Below, in pieces: positions 33,581 through 43,253 of a stretch of DNA of 64,000 nt (position 1 is its first letter; the number at the start of each line of letters is the position of its first letter). A model generated the notes under the pieces. It did not search any database and was not told the DNA's origin. It saw only the letters and a list, made by a program, of their open reading frames with translations. The DNA comes from Blasia pusilla (taxonomy: Eukaryota > Marchantiophyta > Marchantiopsida > Blasiales). The position numbers and the translations under genes are program-made. The DNA is taken from positions 3,844,001 through 3,908,000 of the forward strand of contig CM114273.1 of the NCBI GenBank assembly GCA_050084515.1, read 5' to 3'.

Positions 33581-35124
33581 CAAAGAGAGAATGAGAGAAT
33601 GCGAGAATGATAGAGTGAGAGAGCTTCATGGGGGAGCTCACTGGTCACTCGCTGTTTTTGCAGGTTGGGGATCGTGTTCCCCGTTCAATGGCTCATGGGA
33701 GTGCTCATCGGAGCAAGGGTTGTTTGGATTGTTCTTTACATTTGTCGAATTTTCGTGTGGAAGAGTGGCGTGCGGAAGCGCTACCCAATTTCTGATAGGG
33801 ATTGATTATGGGGGCGGGTTGCCCCATACCGATGCTTTTAGGAGCACCATGTCGCTTAATGATTTGCATTTTTATAGGTTTTACATTTTTGTTGGGAGGA
33901 ATCAGCGCGGAAGCGCTTCCGAATTTTGTGTAGGAGAAAGAGACATTGGGATTTACGACAATCCCCGTCAGTTTTTACAAGAATGTTTGATTCTAAATAT
34001 GTTTTGATGCAGGCGTAGATTGTGAAGTTGTGCACGCTATGCAACAAACAATACGCAATTTGGAGTTCCAAGCAAAGAGTAATGATCAATCTTGCAAAAC
34101 TGCCAATGCTAGACGATTTTTAAGGTTAAATTGTGCAAACCCTAAACCAGCCGCCACACCGGCGGCGGACGTCGCCGTCATAGTCACCGTCAACCTTCAA
34201 TGGTCAACCGTCATCCAAGACGGTCAACCGTCACTGTCACCGTTCGGCCGTCACCATCAACGGTCAATGGTCCACCGTCCCTTGTCCACCCTTGGTTGCC
34301 ATTGCCGCCGTTATGGAGTGGAGGGTCTTCCACAACGTTCGTTGATTCTCGGACTTACGTTGCTATCACGTACTTTGTTTTGGCCGCCACCATCATCAAC
34401 CTGTGATGGCATCTGACCTCCTGTTATAGTGTTTGAGTTTTGATTTCGTGCTGCTATGTTGTGATTGGTAGCCGCTCAACGACGATCGGGTACCGTGCCG
34501 TGACGCCTATAGCTCCAACGCGCCGCCGATTGCCGTGCCGTGCCGCTCGTGGCCACACCGCACTGTCTTGATCGCAGAGCCGCTCCGGCATTGTGGAGAA
34601 GAGTGTGGGTTTATTGTTGATTGAGGAGGGTATGCCACCGAGTGCCGCATCCCATCATCGAGGGCCATGCCGTTCGTAGCCGTTCCGTACCGCCTGCAAC
34701 GCCGCACCGATCCGCTCGAACTGCACGGCCTATCGAGGAGTTTTGAGCAACGTCAGTATGGGAGGAGTATGACTTGCTGATTGGAGGAGTTGTCTCCATG
34801 ACCGAGTTGGGGTCGAGATTCGCAGTTGCTGAGGAGCGACATCGACATGTGTTCAGGTTACCCATTCTGGTCCTTTACCCTCCACGTGTGAGGGATTCTG
34901 GGATTTGGGTAGTTTATTTGGGGATATTGGGTGTGTGGATGCTGAGAGCATCATTTATGTATGTGATTTAGGGGACATAGACTTGTGTGGGATGTCCGGA
35001 GTTGAGGGTAGGTTTTCGATGAGATGATAGTCTGGTTGATTTGCCGCACGTTACATGTCTCGGGGAGGGAGAGTGTAGATCGAGTGCCGCATGTTTGGGA
35101 TGAGTGATTGAGTGATTACTCGTG
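33581..35124 (+). other. E1 leader, with GACGGT/ACCGTC-rich segment
   Basis: 1.54 kb without a reliable gene. The segment 34145-34290 is built of short variations on GGTCAACCGTCA; the E3 leader has its complement at 45535-45690. No initiator-tRNA-Met primer site is seen after A1. A short frame at 33519-34007 crosses the A1 boundary and is not conserved as protein. Confidence 0.6.
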
Positions 35125-36600
35125 TGAGGTTCCGAGGGTCTTCACTTCAGGGACCACCTCGACCTCCTTCTGTGTCATCGTCAGACCAGGGAGAGGCTGT
35201 AGAGGAATTTTTGAGCTCATCGCCACACATTGTGAGTGGTCCTACCAGTTGGGCGTACGAGATGGACGACTGAGATAGAGGACCGCGTAGGTTTTCAAGT
35301 GCAGTAGGTACGATTGAGTTGCACGATTTTATAGCAGAGTTTAGGAGTTGGTGCGACTCCTAGCGGGCCAGGAACTCTAGAGTTCAACCCGTTTACAGCA
35401 TGGAACGGTATGTTCCAGCATTTAGAGGGGGCGCCCATGGATGATTACCATGAGTTTTCCCACAGATATGCCCAGGAGATTGAGGCATGGCAACTCCACT
35501 ACGACCCACACTATGTGTCGTGGACGGAGCCATTCCGAGATGAGGAGGAGGAGTAAGGAGAGGTTACTTCCTCTTCCAGTAGTGATGTTTTAGGAGGGGT
35601 CACTCGCACTGGAGCAGTTGCACCATCTAGTCGGGTTCGTCCCAGGTTCAACCCCGTGCTTGAGTTCTTTGCTGAGTTGAGGGTGAGCTACCATGGGGTA
35701 CGGACGGAAAAGTTGTGGAGCATCCACAACTTCCAGAGGCGCCCGGTGAGAGTTTACGTGAGGCTTACACTCGCTTGCACCGGCTGATCAACGTCACTCA
35801 GGGAGTGACAGAGGCTCACGCTATCCAGTCATGGTACGCGATGCTGGACCAGACCCTGCGGCCACGGGTGCAAGAGGGGGTGCTTCTTATGAACACCTCC
35901 CCTATGTTGAGAGATGTTTTTAGGACCGCCGAGAACATTGAGCGCAACATGGCGGAGGAGAGCGAAGCCACCATGGATTCTGGGCGAGAGCAGTCGCGAT
36001 TGGCTGCACCACCTGTGCAGCAATGTGGACTATGAGATAGGTTGACTGTGGCACCACAAGCTCAGGGAGGATACCGAGAGCCCGTGGCACAGAGACCTGC
36101 GCCTTCATATGCGGCTCAACAGCAGCCGCCTACTATTACTTGTTGGTCATGTGGTGGAGCCCATCATAAGCGCGATTGCACTCGCCAGGGTCATGGATGT
36201 ATGCCTCAGCATGGAGGAGCAGATGGTGCTGCACCAGGAGGTTATCAGTGTGACTATTGTCAAAGGTATGCTCATACACGTGTCTGGTGTTTCAGTTTAC
36301 ATCCTGAGTTACGTTCGGACCGAGGGCCAGAGAGGGCACTAGAGCGAGTAGCCGGTCCGGGTGGGCTAGAGATTGTGCACCAGGTGGTCCCGTTGGGGGA
36401 CAAGGAGCTGGAGCTGCCCGTGGAGGAGGTAGAATACCACCACCTAGACGCGCCGAGGGAGACGCCGGACATAAGGCTGGGATGGCTGCTCAGATACAGC
36501 AGCTACAGGAGCAGATTGCCGCTATGGCATTGAGGTTACCCGATGCCGGATCTGTGGCATCGACATCATATGGAGCAGCTAGAGATCTGGAGGATCCTGG
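35125..36600 (+). pseudogene. E1 gag polyprotein
   Basis: Gag core VGTIELHDFIAEFRSWCDS, FQHLEGAPMDDYHEFS, AYTRLHRLINVTQGVTEAHA and QSWYAMLD. Zinc knuckles CWSCGGAHHKRDC (36142-36180) and CDYCQRYAHTRVWC (36250-36290). Stops include TAG 35361-35363 (CAG in E3) and TGA 36033-36035 (CGA in E3). A frameshift lies near 35740. It ends in a helix with IQQLQEQIAAMALRLPDAG (36490-36545), probably a coiled coil. Confidence 0.8.
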
Positions 36601-36811
36601 TTGGATGTGCAGGGTTGCCCAGATGGAGGCCGCCGCATTTGTGAGGCGTGGAGCAGACGCAGAGTTGGATCCACAGCGAGGGGAAGCCAGAAAACATACT
36701 AGGCTTCCTCGATCTTTCACGTTGTCCGAAGCGATGAGGACCCCATCAATGGGTCCTCATCAAAGTTCCTTGAGAGTTGGTGATGTTGTTGGTGTGTAGG
36801 CACGGAGGGCG

Positions 36812-37648
36812 ATGGGAGAAGCGAGTGCGACGACTCCTATTGTTGATGCTCAGGAGGGGCATGTGTCGAGCACATTGTTGGGGGCGGCCACCGTTGTGTA
36901 CCGCACTCCTTTATTTTCTGCTTCCGATGTTATGACGTTGGGGGGTACGCCCGTCGAGGCTTTTTGGTTGGTCGTGTCGCTATGTGAGCGCGGAGTTGGA
37001 GTTCTTGCATCACGTTCAAAGGTGATTGTAGAAGAGGTGATGGACGTGCCCTTAGAGCGGATGCTCGGATCGTCCACGTCAGATTCATGGCAAGCAGCGG
37101 CGGCTAGAATGGTGGAGATGCCCGCTAGACCCGCGACAGAGCGTGCCATGGCTTCTCCTGGTGTTGTGTTGCTGGATAACCGAGGAGAGGTCTTCCAGTT
37201 GGTGAGTCCTGGAGGTAGAGCTTTTAGTCCGCAACACGTCTTGTTGGATTCAGGAGCGCAACCCCTGATGTTGGGGAAAGCGTCATTCAGAGGATTGGGC
37301 TTAACGAGAGCCGATGTGGAGCGTTGTCCATTCCAGATACATACATCCTTGGGTGGAGCGAGTACCACATAGTATATCACCCGACAAGAGGTCGTGGTGA
37401 GGATTTGCCCGGGACATCCTACAGATGAGTCCATGGTGCGCGCCAAGGCGATAGTGACTGATGCAAAGTCCTACGACGTCTTGGTTGGTGGAGCAGTGTT
37501 ATACCCGATGGGGTTTTCCTTGGATTACTGGGAGGAATCAGCTTCCTACAGACCAGGATGGCAGTTAGGTGATGGGCGCCTTAGCTCATTACCCGTTCGA
37601 TTCACAGGTGCAGTGATCGAGCAACGGCCAGAGAGATGGCGACCTTAG
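36812..37648 (+). pseudogene. E1 aspartic protease region
   Basis: After an N-terminal extension (WQAAAARMVEMPARPATER) the protease begins VLLDNRGEVFQLV and reaches the catalytic HVLLDSGAQPLMLG (37235-37280), the DSGA signature of retropepsins. It then has CPFQIHTSLGGA, a TAG stop at 37370-37372, and, in the same frame further on, AKSYDVLVGGAVLYPMGF. It cleaves the Gag-Pol polyprotein in this family. The extension before the protease is family specific and also seen in E4 and E5a. Confidence 0.75.
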
Positions 37649-37945
37649 CAACATTTAGCACTGCCATCACTTGGCCTAGTGATTTGATTGAGGGACATGT
37701 CCATGCAGAGGATACTCATGTTCCTGACATTTCTATGGAGAGGAGTGTTATGGTAGCTGCATCATTCCGTGGAGGAGAGGTGCCGTTGTGGGGCTCGACT
37801 GAGGAGCTTCGACGATTGGCAAATGAGCACTTGCAGACCGCGTGGAGCGAAGCGTTTGCACCGGAGCGTGACGGGTCTGAGGAACCGGAGGTAGTAGGGA
37901 GTGCTACGATGACACCCTTGGATACTACACCCACTGTGTGGTGTA
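37649..37945 (+). pseudogene. E1 protease-methyltransferase linker
   Basis: About 100 codons conserved in E4 (26195-26458) and E5a. It contains ITWPSDLIEGHV and EVPLWGSTEELRRLANEHL and leads to PLDTTPTVW, where a short deletion shifts the frame into the methyltransferase. No domain recognised; predicted helical. Conservation in three copies shows it is a genuine part of the polyprotein. Confidence 0.6.
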
Positions 37946-38925
37946 TCCCAAGGAGGGTATTCGAGTATTAGATCTCTTTGGAGGGATTAGCACCGGGTTA
38001 GCTGTTGTTTTGCAGGCAGGAGTGCGAGTACAACAGTACCTGTATGTGGAGAGTGATGATGTTACGTCTCACTACGACATGTGGCGTAGTTACGCCTACG
38101 TTTTCTCGACTTATGGTCTATGTCCGCAGTACATGGGTACCAGAATTCCCTACCGAGGGATATTTCGTTGTTGGGGGCGCAGAACTTAGAGCGGGTAGGG
38201 ACCATTGATTTGGTCATTGCCGGTTGGCCATGTCAGGGCCAATCGAGTGCTGGACGAGGCAACGGGTTGGCTAACACTCGGTCCAGGTTATATTGGGAGA
38301 TGTTGAGGATCTTACGGCAGTTGCAGGAGCACCAGTCTCGTTCTTTAGTCTACATTCTGAAGAATGTGCCAATCTTAGGAGACTCCAGGTCACAGGTGGT
38401 GATGAGTGCTCACCAGATGCGTGCTTGGATCGGCCCGGCAGTGTTCTTGGATGCGGCGAGTGTAGGTTCTAGAGCCCATCGCCTACGTCTATGGTGGACC
38501 AACTTAGTGCTCCATGCGGTGTTACGGAGGGCGTATGCGAGAGTGGAGCGCCCCTCCCATTTGTTAGTGGATTCCATTCTAGATCCAGGTCTTCGATCAC
38601 AGGCAGTGAAGCACGATGATCGACCACCGTTGACTGTGGTCAACAAGGTAGGCATGCCGCGGGTAGCCTTGCCCATGTTTGTGAGTTTTCCCGCTTCCTA
38701 TGCATACAAGGAGGCCGGTCCTGGCTTGGTTTGGGATGACCAGGTTCAGCGGTTGGTGGAGCCCAACGCCGATGAGAGAGAGCGAGCGATGGGATTTCCC
38801 ACAGGAGTGACGGCATTACCGTCAGTGTCAGAGGCATCACGACGCCATGTCTTGGGTAGGCAATGGACCTGAACTGCTTTACATGGATCCTCAGCTTGGG
38901 AGTGGCTGAGCAGTGTCGTATGAGA
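37946..38925 (+). pseudogene. E1 C5-cytosine DNA methyltransferase domain
   Basis: About 320 residues. Motif I GIRVLDLFGGISTGL (37959-38005); motif II-like YLYVESDDV; a frameshift near 38065 and a TAG near 38086; motif IV DLVIAGWPCQGQSS with the catalytic Cys (38207-38250); NTRSRLYWEMLRIL; motif VI region YILKNVPIL (Glu of ENV changed to Lys); motif VIII GSRAHRLRLWWTNL (38465-38510); motif IX/X region ERAMGFPTGVTALPSVSEAS and RRHVLG, then a 1-nt deletion and LNCFTWILSLG. The reaction expected of the family is 5-methylation of cytosine with AdoMet. AHR.R.WW.NL and LG...LN resemble DNMT3, PCQ resembles Dcm/DNMT1; subfamily is open. A similar domain in E4 shows vertical inheritance within the element family. 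Confidence 0.8.
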
Positions 38926-38999
38926 TCGTGACAGATCACAACGATTGCGTTGGTGAGCCCCATGCCTACCGAGACGGTGGAGGCAGTGGCTGGGGGCGA

Positions 39000-40740
39000 G
39001 ACCCGAGGAGATCTACGCACCAGGGGAGACCAGGAGAGACACCCTTGGACTTCTTGGGATGTTTTGCAGGTACGCCAGGAGATGATAGCCAGAACATCGA
39101 GCTTGGTTTAGGGCACTGCATGTGGAGGAGATCAGAGTTTGCAGTTGGCTGCAGAAGAGCAGTCGAGCGTTGTTGTTCGAGACAGGGTTGCACCATAGCA
39201 ACCACCAATACCCGCGCCGGAGAGTCCTACCGTAGTCACGATGGAGACTTGGGAGCCAGATATGGGCCCTAAGCTGAAAGGAGGAGAGCGGCGCCGGATA
39301 CATGAGTTCCTCACGAGTTATAGGAGCTGCTTTGCATTTAGCATGGAGGATTTGGGTATGTTGAAGGGACCGGAGATCCGCATTAAGTTGTCGAGTGATA
39401 CGCCGATCTTCCGACGTCCCTACAGGTATAGTGATATGGAGAGGGTTGTGATTCAGAGTAGGAGCTAGGTCTTGGTCACAGCAGGACTAGTGGAGATGTC
39501 GCATGGGGAGTATGCATCTGCATCTACCACTGTCATGCCTGCCAAGAAGGATGTGCATGGCAACTAGAAGGATAGGAGGATGTGTGGGGATTACCGACAT
39601 ATCAATCGGCAGACAAAGTCTGATAGGTATGCCATGCCCACCCGTGAGGAGATCTTTGATGCGATTGGTCACGCAAAGGTCTTCAGTTCATTGGATTTGC
39701 GAGCCGGATACCATCAGCTGCCTATCAGATTGGAGGATAGGCAGAAGACGGCATTTTGGGGCATCAATCCTCACGGGAAGGATTGTTTGTACTTGTGGCG
39801 GTTCTTACCATGTGGGTTAAAGAACGCTCCGGCTGAGTTTCAGAGGGTCATGGATAGGATCTTGGCTGGTCTTGATTTTGCTAAGTGTTATATTGATGAC
39901 ATCGTAGTCTTTAACGCCATGGTTGAGGAGCATGAGCGACATCTAGAGGAGGTGTTTCGACGATTGTAATTACATGGGTTGAAGCTACATCCAGGCAAGT
40001 GCAAGTTCTTCTATGACCAAATTGAGTACTTGGGTCATACGATATACCCAGGGGGCCTTGGTGTTCAGCAAACGAAGGTAGAGGCTATCTCTCGCATTCC
40101 ACGCCCTACAGATGTGAGCCGTGTTCGCGCATTCATGGGATTGGCGAACTTCTATCGGCGATACGTCAAGGGATTCAGTTCGATTGCGAAGCCACTGACC
40201 TTGCTGACCAAGGTGGATCACGAGTGGCATTGGGGGGATGAGGAGGAGCGAGCATTTCAGTTGCTCAAGGACAGGTTGACGTCCGCGCCCATCTTGAGGA
40301 GACCGATCAGGGGGTGTCCTTTCTAGTTGCACACACATTGGAGCATGTTGGGGCTTGGAGCGGTGCTCACCCAGCATGATGATGAGGGTTGAGAGTTCAT
40401 GGTGGCTTACGCTAGCCGCTCGAACAACGCTGCAGAGGCAAAGTACAGCTCGTATGAGGGTGAGTGCTTGGCTGCGGTGTGGGCTGTCGTGCATTTCAGG
40501 TGTTGCTTATTCGGCAACCCCTTTACCATCATCACTGATCATCAACCACTAAAGTGGTTGATAGAGTGCGACAAGCTTACAAGGAAGCTTGTGAGATGGG
40601 CTCTGTTGTTGCAGGAGTTTGATTTTCAGATGGTACATAGACCTGGGACGCTCAACCCAGATGCAGATGGGTTGAGTCGTAACCCATGCCCGAGTCAGCG
40701 AGATGCGACTAGAGCTCGATGGCATGGAGAGAGTGATGAG
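39000..40740 (+). pseudogene. E1 reverse transcriptase and RNase H
   Basis: The N-terminal linker ends at METWEPDMGP (39241). RT motifs: IKLSSDTPIFRRPYRYSDME, RMCGDYRHINRQTKSDRY, LDLRAGYHQLPI, NAPAEFQRVMD and YIDDIVVF (39889-39912). RNase H: LHTHWSMLGLGAVL, where the first catalytic Asp is His (Asp in E3 and E4), then YASRSNNAAEAKYSSYEGEC and TDHQPLKWL. Stops: TAG 39466-39468, TAG 39565-39567 (shared with E3), TAA 39967-39969, TAG 40324-40326, TGA 40390-40392. Confidence 0.85.
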
Positions 40741-41039
40741 GAGTCGGTGCCAGGATGGCATGCGTCAGCCTATTTAGGCATGTTGGCTATGGAGAGCCAG
40801 AGTGTGGAGACTTCAATGGCGAGGTCTAGTGGAGAGTCCTTGGATCCCGAGGCCAGTGAGGAGACGACAAGTGGTAGAGATATTCATGATGATGGAGTAG
40901 TCTTCGTAGTGGCAGCGTTGCGAGCACCGTGGAGGCTAGAGAGCGGGATCGGATCCTACAACGGGCCAGACAGTTCCGTTGGGAGGGGACACATGTTTGG
41001 AGGGTTTGGGAGGATGGCAGAGTACGCGTAGTGCCGCAT

Positions 41040-42311
41040 CCTTTGCAGAAAGCATGACTAGTGCAGCATGCCCACGAGGAGTTGGGTCACTTTGGGGTGA
41101 AGCGGACGTACACTTTGCTCCAGATTCAGTATTGGTGGCGAGGCATGCAGACTGAAGTTCAGCAGTTTGTTGCCAGGTGCATGGTGTGTGATTGGGTCCG
41201 AGCATCATTCAATGCTCCGACTCCACAGTTGCATCCATTACCGATCATGGGCTTAGGATATAGATGGAGTTTGGATTTTGCAGGACCTTTGCCTTTGACG
41301 GAGTGTCACAATCGTTATGTGTTGGTGATGATCAAGCACTTCTCGAAGTGGATCGAGTTGGTTGCATTGACTGACAAAGCGAGTGAGGGGGTAGCTTATG
41401 CCTTCCTTGATAGAGTGCTGAGTCATTATGGCGCACCGGCTGAGGTGTTGACGTACCAGAGTATCAAGTTTCGCGGTGAGTTTCAAGCCTTGTGTGATCA
41501 GGCGCTGATCGACCACCGCACGACTTCACGAGATCATCCCGAGGCGGATGGATTAGCAGAGAGAGTTGTGCAGACGGTGAAGAGGGGTTTACGCAAGTAT
41601 GGCTTGCAGAGAGGTCACCTAGGAGATTGGGACCTCTAGTTGCCATGGTTGGCGATGGGATATAGATTCAGCAGGCAGGCATCCTTAGTGTCTTTTTCAC
41701 CATACTTGCTACTTCATGGCCGCGAGCCAGATTTACCTACGGCCATTCGTCGAGATGCTGGTGAGGTGCTGGACCTTGATGACCCAGATGTATGGGTGCG
41801 AGCATGTTCTCAGAGGGCTGAGTTATTTCGGAGAGTGATGCCTATGGCGTTCGAGAACTTGGCGATTGCGCAACATTGGGATACGTTGAGGTATGCGACT
41901 ATTCGGGGTGGTGGTTATCGACCAACTATCCGGAGGTTTCATCAAGGAGATTATGTCTACTTGGAGCAGACGGCACGGACGACGTTGGATGTGATTGCAG
42001 GGCGCACTATCTTGAGAGTGCGTGACGTTTTGCGATCCGGTGTTTTCTTTCTGGAGGGACGCGATGGTATGGTATGGAAGGACCATGTGCGTAATTGTGC
42101 ACCATGTCACCTTCCTAACATTGATGGTACAGTGGATCCGAGCTTAGCAATATTTTCTGCGGACTTGCGGTGTATGTTGTGTGGTTCTGCCCGTGGTGTG
42201 GCCACGATGCTAGTCTGTGATGGTTGTTCAAGAGGTTGGCATATGGCATGTCTGACACCACCTCTCACTAGGGTTCCTCGGGGACGATGGATGTGTCCTA
42301 GATGTACATAG
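41040..42311 (+). pseudogene. E1 integrase with C-terminal PHD finger
   Basis: HHCC domain HAHEELGHFGVKRTY...CMVCDWV (41064-41200). Core: DFAGPLPL (first Asp, 41275), second Asp changed to Tyr in LTYQSIKF (41450), DHPEADGLAERV with the Glu (41530-41565). After TAG 41637-41639 the C-terminal domain (LAIAQHWDTLRYATIRGGGY, RRFHQGDYVYLEQ) ends in a complete PHD finger: CMLCGSARGVATMLVCDGC, GWHMACLTPP, GRWMCPRC (42168-42308), all eight ligands present. The ligand spacing is that of chromatin-binding PHD fingers; target histone mark unknown. Confidence 0.85.
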
Positions 42312-42488
42312 AGGAGATACTAGGTAGGTTTTGATCCCGACTTTTTTCTCTGACATGGATGACAGGAAGGCGACTAACGATGGGGCCACATGAGCACCCG
42401 GCCTTCTTCGTCTTAACGTCCGAGAGATGTATGTCATGGTAGGTAGGGATAGATGGCTATCTGGAGTTAGAGGGACCTAACCACCAGC

Positions 42489-42498
42489 TAGGGGGACG
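42489..42498 (+). promoter_or_regulatory. E1 polypurine tract
   Basis: TAGGGGGACG directly before B1. The same G-run stands before B in E3 (about 20025-20034) and E4 (21605-21616). Likely plus-strand primer site, inferred from position and composition. Confidence 0.6.
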
Positions 42499-42625
42499 AT
42501 TGGAGATATTTGGTACTTCTTGTCTCGTTGTTTGGATGCCATGAGTTAGCATCGGATCGTGCGTGTTTGTATGTGTGTTCGGTGACAGCGATGTATGTTG
42601 TGTAGCGATGTGTATGCGTACGACA
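42499..42625 (+). repeat. E1 B1 repeat
   Basis: 127 bp matching B2 (43123-43249), from ATTGGAGATATTTGGTACTT to GCGTACGACA. Followed by the dinucleotide GT and then A2. Confidence 0.9.
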
Positions 42626-42627
42626 GT

Positions 42628-43122
42628 TGTCACGTCCTTTAGGATAGATCGGTGAGATCTAGTAGAGCGTTTTCAAGAGTAGTGGAGGACATGCCTAGGA
42701 GGTCGAGGATGACCTGCTGAGGCTCCGCTTCGTTTTGGCTCATTTGGAGCCATATTGAGGAACTTACTATTTTAGGTAAGTACCCTTTTGAGTATATGAT
42801 TGACTTACTATTTTTGGTAAGTGGTCCTTGACCTCCTACATCAGGTCAAGAGCCAAAGAGGTGACTTGGGAGAATATGTTACCATGGAGAGAGCTTGGGA
42901 GAGGGGAGGGGTATATATCCCAAGGAGAGAGAGAGCTTGAGAGCTCATTCTCTCTTTGTTGAACCTCTAGGCATGAGGCGGCGGAACTATGGTCTCTTGC
43001 CTTGTAAGTGTAATCCAAGCCTCTCATTAGGAGAGTGGGTTTGGTTTGACATGAGAGAGAGAGTGCACACCTTTGAGAGCTGTGGTGTGAGATTGTGTAG
43101 AGAGAGATTGGATCTTACTTTA
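42628..43122 (+). repeat. E1 A2 repeat
   Basis: 495 bp matching A1 (33063-33580), TGTCACGTCC...CTTACTTTA, with the TATA-like GTATATATCC at 42911. Confidence 0.9.
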
Positions 43123-43249
43123 ATTGGAGATATTTGGTACTTCTTGTCTCGTTGTTTGGATGCCATGAGTTAGCATGGGATCATGCATGTTTGTGTGTGT
43201 GTTCGGTGACAACGATGTATGTTGTGTAGCGATATGTATGCGCACGACA
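43123..43249 (+). repeat. E1 B2 repeat (3' terminus)
   Basis: 127 bp second copy of B, ending GCGCACGACA next to the target duplication AGCA (43250-43253). Confidence 0.9.
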
Positions 43250-43253
43250 AGCA

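Larger units (their letters stand above)
33063..43249 (+). mobile_element. E1: Ty3/gypsy element with DNA methyltransferase domain, inserted in E3 gag
   Basis: Plus-strand element of 10.19 kb, TGTCACGTCC...CGCACGACA, flanked by AGCA at 33059-33062 and 43250-43253. Order: A1, leader, gag, protease, linker, C5-methyltransferase, RT, RNase H, integrase, PHD, PPT, B1, GT, A2, B2. Its insertion exactly splits the E3 gag. It is full length but dead: at least nine stops in gag-pol, mostly C-to-T at CAG, CAA or CGA, plus several frameshifts and changed catalytic residues in RNase H and integrase. Confidence 0.9.

Noticed and set aside
33339-34007. Frames crossing the E1 A1 repeat and leader (also 42836-43173)
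   Set aside because: They read repeat DNA and leader, change between A1 and A2, and overlap frames on the other strand.
34200-34865. Arg/His/Pro-rich frames in the E1 leader (and 45041-45687 in E3)
   Set aside because: Shadows of GACGGT-type repeats and of GCCGTGCCG runs; not conserved between E1 and E3 leaders.
37946-38925. Host DRM-type methyltransferase gene captured next to the element
   Set aside because: Motif order is I-IV-VI-VIII-X, not the rearranged DRM order; the domain is in frame with the protease linker in E4 and present at the same place in two independent elements.
43120-43250. Reading the E1 3' repeat as a truncated LTR with foreign DNA behind it
   Set aside because: The DNA behind A2 is an exact second copy of B1 and is followed by the AGCA target duplication; E4 has the same plan.
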